Shown here: piece by piece, positions 1 through 7,139 of the stretch
How the letters are laid out: each line of letters starts with the position of its first letter
Position numbering within the stretch: the stretch's first letter is position 1
NCBI GenBank assembly: GCA_021781855.1
Contig: JAJXWC010000027.1
Location: forward strand, 1-17,494
Direction of reading: 5' to 3'
Origin: Bacillota bacterium
GTDB taxonomy: Bacteria; Bacillota; Bacilli; Lactobacillales; Streptococcaceae
DNA: 17,494 nucleotides
Notes under the pieces: model-generated
Database searches by the model: none
Told to the model about the DNA's origin: nothing
What the model saw: the letters and a program-made list of their open reading frames with translations, nothing else
Made by a program: the position numbers and the translations under genes

Positions 1-608
1 TTCAGCCCAAATTGCGTCATGCAGCCACACTTGACAATCTCACGCGCAAAGAGCGACATGAGGAGGGTGTAGCCGTAGTCGAGTCCTGCGTTTATCGCAT
101 TTTCCTGCTCACGGGTAAAGTCATTGCCAAACAAGGCGTTGAAATAGGTGCGGGCGGCGTGTCCTTCACGGTTAGACGGGTCGAAAGTCTCCAGACCGTT
201 CAGCATCTCGGAGACGGAAGCGCTTTTTTCGGGGAAATTTTGCTGGAGGAGGAAACTGGCTTGATTGCGGATTTTTTGGGCAATAATACTGGTCCAGATG
301 TCTCCCTTTCGTGCCTCCGTCCATGCGAGTTGCTTTTGTAGCTGGAGACTGGAGTCGTGCCGCCCGTAGTATGGCATGAGCTGGGCACTCGGCAGGCGCT
401 TGTCGTCGCAAAAAATGACGACGATATTTTCCGCCATCAGCCGATGCAAGAGCATGGTCGTCAGCGCGATATCCGTCGTCTCGCAGATCAGTAGGTCAAT
501 CTCAGGCAGATAAATCTGCTCCGTCCGATCTGCCGACTTGAATATCAAATGGTTGTTTTTATAAGACAGTTTGCAATGTGCATTGACTGTAATCGTCCGA
601 AATCCCAT
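1..608 (-). CDS. cas1: Type II-A CRISPR integrase Cas1, N-terminal 202 residues (runs off left end)
   Basis: Cas1 is the catalytic subunit of the Cas1-Cas2 complex that inserts new spacers into the CRISPR array. The minus strand from 608 is open to the window edge and reads MGFRTITVNAHCKLSYKNNH, typical of type II Cas1 starts. Further on it reads PEIDLLICETTDIALTT (about 35-51) and FDPSNREGHAARTYFNALFG (about 142-161). The latter block holds E148, which matches the first metal-binding glutamate of the family; the later histidine and acidic residue lie outside the window. An in-frame TAA at 618-620 lies four codons upstream, so 608 is the first possible ATG. I see no good Shine-Dalgarno sequence before it. 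It follows cas9 and fic on the same strand but is separated from them by a terminator and a tracrRNA read the other way, so it probably has its own promoter. Composition is about 52-55 percent GC in two hand-counted lines, higher than cas9. Confidence 0.93.
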   Translation of the reverse strand, partial: MGFRTITVNAHCKLSYKNNHLIFKSADRTEQIYLPEIDLLICETTDIALTTMLLHRLMAENIVVIFCDDKRLPSAQLMPYYGRHDSSLQLQKQLAWTEARKGDIWTSIIAQKIRNQASFLLQQNFPEKSASVSEMLNGLETFDPSNREGHAARTYFNALFGNDFTREQENAINAGLDYGYTLLMSLFAREIVKCGCMTQFGL

Positions 609-641
609 AGCATCATTTTAGCGCTTTTGGGCGAAATATGC

Positions 642-653
642 TATAATAATGTT
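642..653 (+). promoter_or_regulatory. tracrRNA promoter (extended -10)
   Basis: TATAAT at 642-647 is preceded by TGC, giving the extended -10 TGCTATAAT. A start about seven bases downstream falls at roughly 653-655, exactly where the anti-repeat begins. The -35 region is poor (TTTAGC or similar near 618-623), which is common for extended -10 promoters. The same bases read on the other strand give TATTAT (645-650), a possible -10 for cas1, so the two promoters may overlap back to back. Confidence 0.65.
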
Positions 654-757
654 GTTGGAGGCATTCTATTCAACACGGCAAGTATCCTTTGGGTACTCGT
701 TAAAATAAGCTATAAGCGTAAGCAAGCTTGAAGCTGGGGCGACATCGCCCTTTTTTT
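654..757 (+). ncRNA. tracrRNA of the type II-A system, with an extra hairpin in the anti-repeat
   Basis: This RNA would pair with the CRISPR repeat, allow RNase III processing, and anchor the guide in Cas9. The stretch GTTGGAGGCATTC (654-666) followed by CAACACGGCAAG (671-682) matches the anti-repeat layout of streptococcal and enterococcal tracrRNAs, and GTTAAAATAAG (699-709) matches the conserved lower stem. Between them sits an unusual insert forming a 7-bp hairpin, AGTATCC (681-687), loop TTT, GGGTACT (691-697). Downstream I see a short nexus (GCT-ATA-AGC, 709-717), a stem-loop (AGCT/AGCT, 725-735) and a terminal hairpin GGGCG-ACAT-CGCCC (737-750) followed by seven T. It is encoded opposite to the cas genes, divergent from cas1 and tail to tail with fic. 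The implied repeat should begin GTTTTA and contain something like TGTTGAATAGAATGCC; no array is present here to confirm this. Confidence 0.87.
737..757 (+). terminator. Rho-independent terminator of the tracrRNA
   Basis: GGGCG (737-741) pairs with CGCCC (746-750) across the loop ACAT, and seven T follow (751-757). It serves both as the last stem of the tracrRNA and as its terminator. Confidence 0.85.
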
Positions 758-764
758 GTTGCAA

Positions 765-789
765 AAAAACCACCAAAATCGTGGTTTTT
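765..789 (-). terminator. Terminator behind the cas9-fic transcript, probably bidirectional
   Basis: AAAAACCAC (765-773) pairs with GTGGTTTTT (781-789) around a 7-base loop. Read on the minus strand, the hairpin starts just after the fic stop codon and ends in a run of T, so it should stop transcripts coming from cas9 and fic before they run antisense into the tracrRNA and on into cas1. Read on the plus strand it also ends in T and can back up the tracrRNA terminator. Confidence 0.7.
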
Positions 790-793
790 GCTT

Positions 794-1588
794 CTATATC
801 TCCAGTTGGCTCGTTGTTTTGTATGCCTCAAAATCTGCTTGATTTTTCTGCGCCAGCTCTAGGGTTTTAATCATAAAATCAAGCGTTTTGTCCACATAAG
901 CTGCCACAAGCTGGATAAATTCATCATTACGTGCACGGCGCAGGGCATCAATATAGGCGCTTCGACTCGATTTGTCTGGCTGGATATTGATAATCGGATA
1001 TTGCTCCGTCATCAGGGCAAAATTCATAAAGAGTCGACTGGTGCGTCCGTTCCCATCTGAAAAAGGATGAATAGAAACTAACTTCAGATGTGTCAGAGCT
1101 GCTTTTTCGACAGGATGAAGCTGATTTTCTGCATTGTACCAGTCCACAAAGTCCATTATTTTTTCTGAAATCACGAAAGGAGAACTATATTTTTCGTCTG
1201 GATAACCATTGGGATAGGCATCCACCGTCCGAAATGCACCCGCACGCGCAAGCTCATCGCTCGTTTTTAGAGTAACCAAGCGGTTGATGTCCCGAATATC
1301 TCTGACTGCAATGCTTTGCTTTTGCGATGCCAGATTTTCAACATAATCGTAAGCCGTACTCAAATCCAGCACTTCTAAATAGTTTTTGAGAGGCTTGCCA
1401 GAGACGGTCAAGCCGTTTTCAAGGACAAGGCGTGTCTCATTGAGCGACAGCGTGTTACCCTCGATTGCATTGCTCGACCAGATATGCTCTGTCTTGATAT
1501 TAGCGTTGAGCTGCTTGAGCTCAGACGGATTGAGCGGACGAAAGCTGTTTAATTTTTTGAGTTTTTCTGTCAGCGTTTGAAAGTCCAT
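794..1588 (-). CDS. Fic domain protein with class II self-inhibitory motif (probable AMPylase), in the cas9 operon
   Basis: Fic proteins usually transfer AMP from ATP to a hydroxyl on a target protein. The 264-residue product has the complete active-site motif HPFSDGNGRTSR (174-185) with catalytic H174, acidic D178 and R182. It also carries an N-terminal SNAIEGN motif (39-45) that fits the (S/T)xxxE(G/N) inhibitory helix, where E43 would hold the enzyme off until released. GAFRTVDAY (about 117-125) is another usual Fic segment. No signal peptide or membrane segment is seen. A strong Shine-Dalgarno sequence (AAGAGGAG) lies seven bases before the ATG. The gene begins 46 bases after the cas9 stop on the same strand, with no terminator seen between them, so the two are probably co-transcribed. 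Its place between cas9 and cas1 is unusual. The target is unknown; a passenger gene, a toxin-like defence module and a regulator of Cas9 are all open. Confidence 0.93.
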   Translation of the reverse strand: MDFQTLTEKLKKLNSFRPLNPSELKQLNANIKTEHIWSSNAIEGNTLSLNETRLVLENGLTVSGKPLKNYLEVLDLSTAYDYVENLASQKQSIAVRDIRDINRLVTLKTSDELARAGAFRTVDAYPNGYPDEKYSSPFVISEKIMDFVDWYNAENQLHPVEKAALTHLKLVSIHPFSDGNGRTSRLFMNFALMTEQYPIINIQPDKSSRSAYIDALRRARNDEFIQLVAAYVDKTLDFMIKTLELAQKNQADFEAYKTTSQLEI

Positions 1589-1634
1589 TGATTGCTCCTC
1601 TTGGTGTGGTTCTTTTGGGCTATTGTATCATATC

Positions 1635-4600
1635 TTACAGCTTTCGGCGAGTTTCGTAGAGGCCAGTGATGGATTGGGAGATAAGGGTGGCATCGAAAAT
1701 ATTAGTATCAACCGCTGTGGTATAACGGACACGTGCGGCATCCTTCACTGGACCGCCAATCGCTTTCAAAGCACTCCCGATATTGGTTGTCCCGGCCGAT
1801 GTAATATTTACGAATCCAATGACCGCTTTTCGTAAATCGTCTATGGTGTAACTAGCCAGATTTTCCTGAACCTCTTGCATTTTATCTGCTAGTTTTTTAT
1901 TAGCCAGCCCATACCTTTCAGCACTATCTGCGACTTGAGCAATCACTTTGCCAAACAAGCCAAAGTGCTCATCAACAAACTTTCCATAACTTTCGCCAGA
2001 TTCCTGATTTTTTATCTTGTCGTAATGATTAACCGCATAAAGAAATTCTGCGAGTTGACGTTCAAATGCGATTTGATTTCCTTTTTGTGCCTCATTAGCA
2101 GAAACCAGTAGCCTGCGACGTCCATCTTCAAATTCGTAAAGGCTATATTTGGGTAACTTCATGAGTAGTTTTGGATTAGTAAAGCCTCTGTCCTCCAAAA
2201 ATTTCAGTGGTTCTTTTTCAAACGCCTCGCACTCCATAATAGTAATAGCAACCAAAGTTTGCATGAACTTTTTGGACTTACCCTTTTCATAAGAAATAGC
2301 AACTGTATATGCTGCATTAGGTGAATCAAAACCGCCGTACTTAGTTGTGTCCCAATTTTTCTTACGCGGGATAAGCTTGTTGGATTCCCCGTGCGGCAAG
2401 ATACTTTCTTTTGAAAATTGACCCTTCTGTACTTCTACTTTCTTTACCACAGTTGGTTTGTAGCTCAGCATTCTCTTAACAGTGGCAATATTTTCCTTGT
2501 CCCAATAAACTTCGCCAGTTTCTGAGTCCCAGACTTTTTCTTTCTCAAAATTTTTCATGAGATTCATATAAAAATTGCGCTTTTCCGTTGCTTTCTGCGC
2601 ACTTTTGTAGTTGCGGTAGCCTTGGTGGCGAAACTCGCCATAGACGAATTCTTTTTCGAGCTGTGGGTACATTTTGAGAAGAGCATTTGCGACGACAGCA
2701 TTGAGATAAGCGTCGTGTGCGTGGTGGAAATCATTGATTTCACGGACTTTGTAGAAACCGTAAATTTTACGGAACTGACTGGCAAGGGCGGATTTTAGTG
2801 TGATGACTTTGGTCGTGCGAATAAGCTCACCATTTTCATCTTTTTGTGTATTAAACTGACTGTCCAAGATATTAGCGACGTGTTTTGTGATTTGACGTGT
2901 CTCGACAAGTTGACGCTTGATGAAGCCTGCTTTATCATCTTCGGTTAAACCACCACGCTCAGCTTTGGTAAGACTCAAAAACTTACGCTCTGAAATTCTC
3001 CCCTGCTTTCTCCAACGCTCCCAATCTGCTTTTCTATTTTTGCCAATGTCCATAGAGGGGATAGCATCGCCTTTTGCGCGATTTGCCGCTTGCGATACGA
3101 GGACACGGTTGTCTATCGAATTATCCGTCGTGAAAGCTTGTGGGATGATATGGTCAATGTCATACTGTGATAGGTTGCTTATGTCCAGCGTATCCCCCGT
3201 ATAAGCATCTTTCCCGTCTTGTAGATAATACAAAAATAAGCGGTCATTTTGCAATTTTTCGTTTTCGAAGTCTTTGGAAAGTTTGACACCAACTTCTTCA
3301 AGTTGTTTTTTGCGTGCTTGACTTCTATCTTTGCCTTTTTGTGTAGTCTGATTCTCACGCGCTATTTCGACAACGATTTTGGAAGGAGGACAGCCCATGA
3401 ATTTGACAAGTTCGTCAACGACTTTCAGACTTTGCAAAATACCTTTTTTGATGGCTGGAGATCCTGCCAGAGCTTGCACAATCTCAGTTAGACTTTCGTC
3501 AGCGCTGACAGACTGAGCTTTGGCGATTTGCGCCTTGAAGGTCAATCCGTCGTCGTTGATAAGCTGCATCAAATTTCGGTGTGCGGCTTGGTCGTCCATC
3601 AGAAAATCCAAAATTGTCTTACGGCTTTCTTTATCACGTAACCCGTTGATAAGCCTTTCTGACAGCCTTCCCCAGCCTGTATAATGCTTTTTGACAAGAG
3701 CATCAAAACTTGTTGCCAACTTTTCTTTGTAAGGTAAAAGTTGCTGTTTGCGCATTTTGCGGTCTTCAAAAACCGTCAAAATTTTGACAATATCCTCTAA
3801 CTCGGCGTCTGTCAGCGCTGACAGAGGCACGCTCAATTTGACGAAATCATTGTAAGTCGCATAGCTGGCGTTGAAAGACTTCTCAAGTCCAGAAATCGTT
3901 GTACCCTCTATATTTAGCTCATTCTTGACAAAGTCTTGGATATTTTTAACTGTTACTTTCTTTGACTTTTTGAATAAATGCTCAAAAATTTTCTGCTTTT
4001 CATCTGTTGAAAAATATTGCCAGTTCCCTTGCTCATCTTGATACTGCACCTTTGTCAGCTCGTTGTAAACCGAGTATTTCTCATAAAGCATCGAATGTTT
4101 GGGCAATACCTTTTCATCAGGCAAATAAGTGTCAAAATTTGTCATTTTTTCAATAAATACCGTTGCAGATTTACCTATATCTACCACTTCTTCAAGATTC
4201 CAAGGGCGAATGGCTTCGTCAGATTTACGTGTTAGCCACGCAAAATCAGAATGCTTGTCCGTCAATGGACCGACGTAATAAGGGATTCTAAACTTGAAAA
4301 TCTGGAGAATTTTCCCGGCATTTTCTTTCAAAAAAGGATGAAATTGCCCCTGATTTTCGAGAATAGCTTCTAGCTCCCGCTGATGAATTTGATGGGGGAT
4401 TGAACCATTATCAAACGTCCGTTGTTTCCGACAAAAATTTTCTGCGTCAATGTCGGCATCAAATTTATGCGTCAGCTTTTTAACTTCTGCATAAAAGTCC
4501 GCTTGCGTGGTGTGCCCCTCAATATAGCCTGCATAGCCATTTTTCGTGGAGTCGTTATAAAAGTCCTGATATTCTGCAACAGGCAGCTCTCGCTTTAACG

Positions 4601-5606
4601 CCTGCAAATCTCGATTGTGCTTCTCAAAACGAGCGACCATTGCTGCAGAAATTGTCGTATGCTTGCCCAAAATCCCTGCGAGTGCTACGGCGTTATAGAC
4701 TTCGTGCGCCAGCTCAAACACGTCGACATACTCATCGCTAATCTGAGCTAAAAGTGTAGATAAATCTTCGTCGTAACTATCTTTAGACATTTGGAGTTTC
4801 GCATCCTCCTCCAGCCCAAAACTCGTCTTGAAATTCCCTTGATTGCCCACGATCAACTTCAAAAACTCATAAAAGGACTTTTGCTTTTTGTCTGTCGTGT
4901 TCCAAACCTTATCAGCACGCACTTTGGCTGATAACTTTTCTGTCAAATCTGACGGCGATAAGTCATCAAAATTGACAAGGTTAATCAAGCTACCGTCCGC
5001 TTGCTCCGCAAAAGTTTGATTGTAGCTGTCAACAAATTGCTTGAAAGTTTCCTCTACGGAGCCGTTTTTGCCTGACAGCTCTCCCTCTATCAGGAAATGC
5101 CCACGCGCTTTCATGATATGTGCGATTGCCAGATAAATCTCGCGCAAGTCCGCCTTTTCGGTACTCTCCATTAGGTGATGACGCAAATGATAAATTGTTG
5201 GATATTTTTGATAATACGCTTTTTCCAGCTCTTCCGTTGGAAACAAAGGATGAAAGCCAGACTTTTTCTCGTTCAAGAAGCTCGTCTCCAAACGATGAAA
5301 GAAATTCTCATCCACTGCTTTCATCGGTTCTGCAAAAATTGCTTGTAGATAACGCAAACGATTTCTGCGTCGTGCCAAGCGTCTACGTGTCGTGCGCTTC
5401 GCCCGCCGTCCAGAGTTATTTTCATTTGCCGTTTTTGCTGCATCAAACAGCCGTGCGCCCCACAAATTCACCCGTGATTTGCGCACCTTGCCGTTTTCCG
5501 TAATTTTTTTCTTGCCCTGCACGAGGTTGAAGTCCTCGTCAATGACCGCCCAGCCGACCGAGTTCGTCCCGATGTCCAGTCCGATAGTGTAGTTTTTCCT
5601 TGCCAT
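1635..5606 (-). CDS. cas9: CRISPR-associated endonuclease Cas9, type II-A, 1323 aa
   Basis: RNA-guided double-strand DNA nuclease that acts with crRNA and tracrRNA. RuvC-I is at the N-terminus (YTIGLDIGTNSVGWAV, D11), followed by the arginine-rich bridge helix (about 63-91) and the REC lobe. RuvC-II has E747 (IVVEIARENQTTQKGK). HNH has YDIDHIIPQ with H819 and N842. RuvC-III has HHAHDAYLNAVV with H962 and D965. These match D10, E762, H840, N863, H983 and D986 of S. pyogenes Cas9, so both nuclease centres look intact. Near the C-terminus ARVRYT places R1292 and R1294 where the S. pyogenes enzyme uses R1333 and R1335 to read NGG. The protein is slightly shorter than the 1368 residues of SpCas9. 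I start it at 5606, where AGGAAAGG lies at good distance before ATGGCAAGG; an upstream ATG at 5639 lies inside the likely -10 box. The CDS is followed by fic. Confidence 0.98.
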   Translation of the reverse strand: MARKNYTIGLDIGTNSVGWAVIDEDFNLVQGKKKITENGKVRKSRVNLWGARLFDAAKTANENNSGRRAKRTTRRRLARRRNRLRYLQAIFAEPMKAVDENFFHRLETSFLNEKKSGFHPLFPTEELEKAYYQKYPTIYHLRHHLMESTEKADLREIYLAIAHIMKARGHFLIEGELSGKNGSVEETFKQFVDSYNQTFAEQADGSLINLVNFDDLSPSDLTEKLSAKVRADKVWNTTDKKQKSFYEFLKLIVGNQGNFKTSFGLEEDAKLQMSKDSYDEDLSTLLAQISDEYVDVFELAHEVYNAVALAGILGKHTTISAAMVARFEKHNRDLQALKRELPVAEYQDFYNDSTKNGYAGYIEGHTTQADFYAEVKKLTHKFDADIDAENFCRKQRTFDNGSIPHQIHQRELEAILENQGQFHPFLKENAGKILQIFKFRIPYYVGPLTDKHSDFAWLTRKSDEAIRPWNLEEVVDIGKSATVFIEKMTNFDTYLPDEKVLPKHSMLYEKYSVYNELTKVQYQDEQGNWQYFSTDEKQKIFEHLFKKSKKVTVKNIQDFVKNELNIEGTTISGLEKSFNASYATYNDFVKLSVPLSALTDAELEDIVKILTVFEDRKMRKQQLLPYKEKLATSFDALVKKHYTGWGRLSERLINGLRDKESRKTILDFLMDDQAAHRNLMQLINDDGLTFKAQIAKAQSVSADESLTEIVQALAGSPAIKKGILQSLKVVDELVKFMGCPPSKIVVEIARENQTTQKGKDRSQARKKQLEEVGVKLSKDFENEKLQNDRLFLYYLQDGKDAYTGDTLDISNLSQYDIDHIIPQAFTTDNSIDNRVLVSQAANRAKGDAIPSMDIGKNRKADWERWRKQGRISERKFLSLTKAERGGLTEDDKAGFIKRQLVETRQITKHVANILDSQFNTQKDENGELIRTTKVITLKSALASQFRKIYGFYKVREINDFHHAHDAYLNAVVANALLKMYPQLEKEFVYGEFRHQGYRNYKSAQKATEKRNFYMNLMKNFEKEKVWDSETGEVYWDKENIATVKRMLSYKPTVVKKVEVQKGQFSKESILPHGESNKLIPRKKNWDTTKYGGFDSPNAAYTVAISYEKGKSKKFMQTLVAITIMECEAFEKEPLKFLEDRGFTNPKLLMKLPKYSLYEFEDGRRRLLVSANEAQKGNQIAFERQLAEFLYAVNHYDKIKNQESGESYGKFVDEHFGLFGKVIAQVADSAERYGLANKKLADKMQEVQENLASYTIDDLRKAVIGFVNITSAGTTNIGSALKAIGGPVKDAARVRYTTAVDTNIFDATLISQSITGLYETRRKL

Positions 5607-5637
5607 AATTGCCTTTCCTGTCGCATTTTCTCTTTTC

Positions 5638-5667
5638 ATTATAGCCTATTTTCTTGAAAAAATTAAA
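5638..5667 (-). promoter_or_regulatory. Probable cas9 promoter
   Basis: On the minus strand TATAAT (5638-5643) lies 31 bases before the cas9 ATG. The matching -35 region is weak (TTTAAT at 5662-5667 with an 18-base spacer). Transcription would start near 5631, giving a leader of about 25 bases with the AGGAAAGG ribosome binding site. A weak -35 fits a cas9 gene that is normally expressed at a low level. Confidence 0.5.
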
Positions 5668-5692
5668 CGAAATCTGAGTTTTACCTTTAACT

Positions 5693-6010
5693 CTACTCCT
5701 TTTCAAAGTTGAACCGATGTACAAGGACTTCCATCATCTCATCAAAATCATCTGGAAAGGCAGCATAACCTGAAATCCAAAAGCCATCAGACTCCTTATT
5801 CACCGTAATATCCCAACCTCCACCACAGTCGATTTCTGGATTTTCATATCTCCTATCCCATTTTGAAATCAGGCTGAGGAGCTCAACGATTGCGGGCTCA
5901 TAATCTTCTAATTTCTTAATTCTGACGATTGGTTTGTCCCAATATATTTTTTGGATAAAAATGAGCCAATCCACTTTTAACAAAATTTCATATTCCGAAA
6001 TTCCCGCCAT
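5693..6010 (-). CDS. Hypothetical protein, 105 aa, upstream of cas9
   Basis: I do not recognise this family. The product is small, soluble, acidic and rich in aromatic residues (for example KVDWLIFIQKIYWDK near residues 12-26), with no membrane segment, signal peptide or obvious catalytic motif. A GGGWD stretch in the middle and a C-terminal FPDDFDEMMEVLVHRFNF helix give it the look of a small single-domain orphan such as an immunity-type protein, but that is only an impression. It lies on the same strand as cas9 and ends about 86 bases before it, and the cas9 promoter candidate lies in that gap. The start codon has only a weak ribosome binding site (TTTTTTGGA). It could be a cargo gene at the edge of the CRISPR locus. 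Confidence 0.6.
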   Translation of the reverse strand: MAGISEYEILLKVDWLIFIQKIYWDKPIVRIKKLEDYEPAIVELLSLISKWDRRYENPEIDCGGGWDITVNKESDGFWISGYAAFPDDFDEMMEVLVHRFNFEKE

Positions 6011-6059
6011 TCCAAAAAAGTTAGGTTAAATTTCTCGAAATTCCATTTTAACTTACTGC

Positions 6060-6637
6060 TCACTCGCACCCCTCCATGACCTTCGCCACTTGTGCCAGCG
6101 AAATTCCAAACATATTCAGCCGTTTGAGCAACTGTTTGCCGTTGGCGTAGCCGATGCGGAGCTGCTGACAGAGGTATTCGCGGCGGCGGCTATCCGTGCG
6201 CATGACAAGTCCAAATTTCGCCAGATCTTGGACGGTCAGCGTCGCCGAATTTTCCGTCAGCGCTGACGAAGTCTCAAGATGGGCAAATGCAGCCGTCAGC
6301 GCCGCAAAATCGGCGTGTTCCACGCCCAGCGAATGTCCCTCTTGCTCTTAGACTTTGGCGTTCCCTCGTTGCGCTGGATAAACGCGTGCTGCGCCGTTGG
6401 CACCGCCGCCATGATAATCTTGCGAATGCGCTCCCCCTGAAAATCAGGATCGGTAAAAACGATAATTCCCCGCCGTTCATACAAGCGCTTCAATCGTTCC
6501 AAATCTAGCTCATCAATCGAGGAACCGCCCGTCTCATAAGTGTCCACCTCAAAAAATCGCTTGAGATTCGCCGTATCGTCCCGCCCCTCGACAACCACGA
6601 CGGGCTCAATTTTTGGCTTCTGCGCTAAATCTTGCAA
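6060..6637 (-). pseudogene. rnmV: Ribonuclease M5 (rnmV), interrupted by a frameshift
   Basis: RNase M5 makes the final cut in 5S rRNA maturation. The first part (6637 to about 6338) has the Toprim motifs VVVVEGRDD (E17) and FTDPDFQGERIRK (D63, D65). It then leaves frame into RDIRWAWNTPILRR and stops at 6296. The proper continuation, GHSLGVEHADFAAL, is found in another frame from about 6338 and runs to the stop at 6060, ending with the family's C-terminal helices (RIGYANGKQLLKRLNMFGIS). Removing two bases (an AG repeat in AAGAGGGACAT, near 6339-6340) would join SKSK directly to GHSLGVEH, which matches the usual KxKxxGVEHA region. RNase M5 is dispensable in some Firmicutes, so real loss is possible; a sequencing error is the other explanation. 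The start overlaps the end of the kinase gene by 32 bases. The usual downstream gene rsmA is absent; the CRISPR locus follows instead. Confidence 0.85.
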
Positions 6638-7139
6638 GATAAGCCTCCTTTTCTTTTTGATTGCTTAACACGATGACCTTGTTCCAAGCCTTTTCAGCCC
6701 TTATGACAGCCGCCTGCTTTTTCGCCGACCGCTCTGGAAATCGCCATGTGAATTTTAGAAATTCCCAAAATTCCCTGTCCCATTTTTCTTTGAAATTTTC
6801 AGGCAAATCCTTTCGATTATGAAAAATCCTGTTCAAAATTGACCGCTTTACCACCCGATAAAGCGCCAGAACGCGTGGAATTTCCAAAATCACAATCTCG
6901 TCCGCCGTCCGCACCCGTTCCGTCATCAGCCACGAATAGCCTCCGTCAATAATCCAGTCCTCATGCTGACTGATAAAGTCGTGCTGGTAATCCGCCAGCC
7001 TCTCCCGTGCAAGCTCCGAATGATCCCACTGATGCCACGTCTGGTCAATATGCCAAAGCGGGTAGCCTGTCAGTTCATACAGCTTCCTCGTCAGCGTGGA
7101 TTTCCCCGCCCCAGAGCTGCCGATTGGCATGATTTTCAC
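6606..7139 (-). CDS. P-loop kinase-like protein (FlaR / DNA topology modulation family)
   Basis: The 177-residue product has a Walker A motif at the N-terminus (GSSGAGKST, residues 7-15, with K13 and S14). It also has the HIDQTWHQWDHS and DWIIDGGYSW segments typical of the small nucleotide kinase-like proteins annotated as FlaR or DNA topology modulation proteins. These resemble adenylate or shikimate kinases, and their substrate is not established. The middle is rich in basic residues (SILNRIFHNRK), as in the lid region of such kinases. The start ATG overlaps the end of the VOC gene upstream by four bases, and its own end overlaps the start of rnmV, so the run of genes is probably one transcript. 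Confidence 0.8.
   Translation of the reverse strand: MKIMPIGSSGAGKSTLTRKLYELTGYPLWHIDQTWHQWDHSELARERLADYQHDFISQHEDWIIDGGYSWLMTERVRTADEIVILEIPRVLALYRVVKRSILNRIFHNRKDLPENFKEKWDREFWEFLKFTWRFPERSAKKQAAVIRAEKAWNKVIVLSNQKEKEAYLARFSAEAKN

Noticed and set aside
12..341. Plus-strand open frame at the left end
   Set aside because: It is the antisense of cas1, whose minus-strand frame gives a clear family match.
549..731. Plus-strand open frame of 60 codons covering the tracrRNA
   Set aside because: It lies across the cas1 start and the tracrRNA, has no ribosome binding site and gives a meaningless protein; the RNA explains the region.
5120..5503. 127-codon plus-strand open frame inside cas9
   Set aside because: It is antisense to an intact cas9 and has no family character.
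5607..5639. Longer cas9 start (11 extra residues from ATG at 5639)
   Set aside because: That ATG lies in the likely -10 box, while the ATG at 5606 has a good Shine-Dalgarno sequence and the normal Cas9 N-terminus.
6024..6052. Hairpin AATTTC/GAAATT and outer GTTAAA/TTTAAC between rnmV and the orphan gene
   Set aside because: AT-rich, without a T run; too weak to call a terminator.
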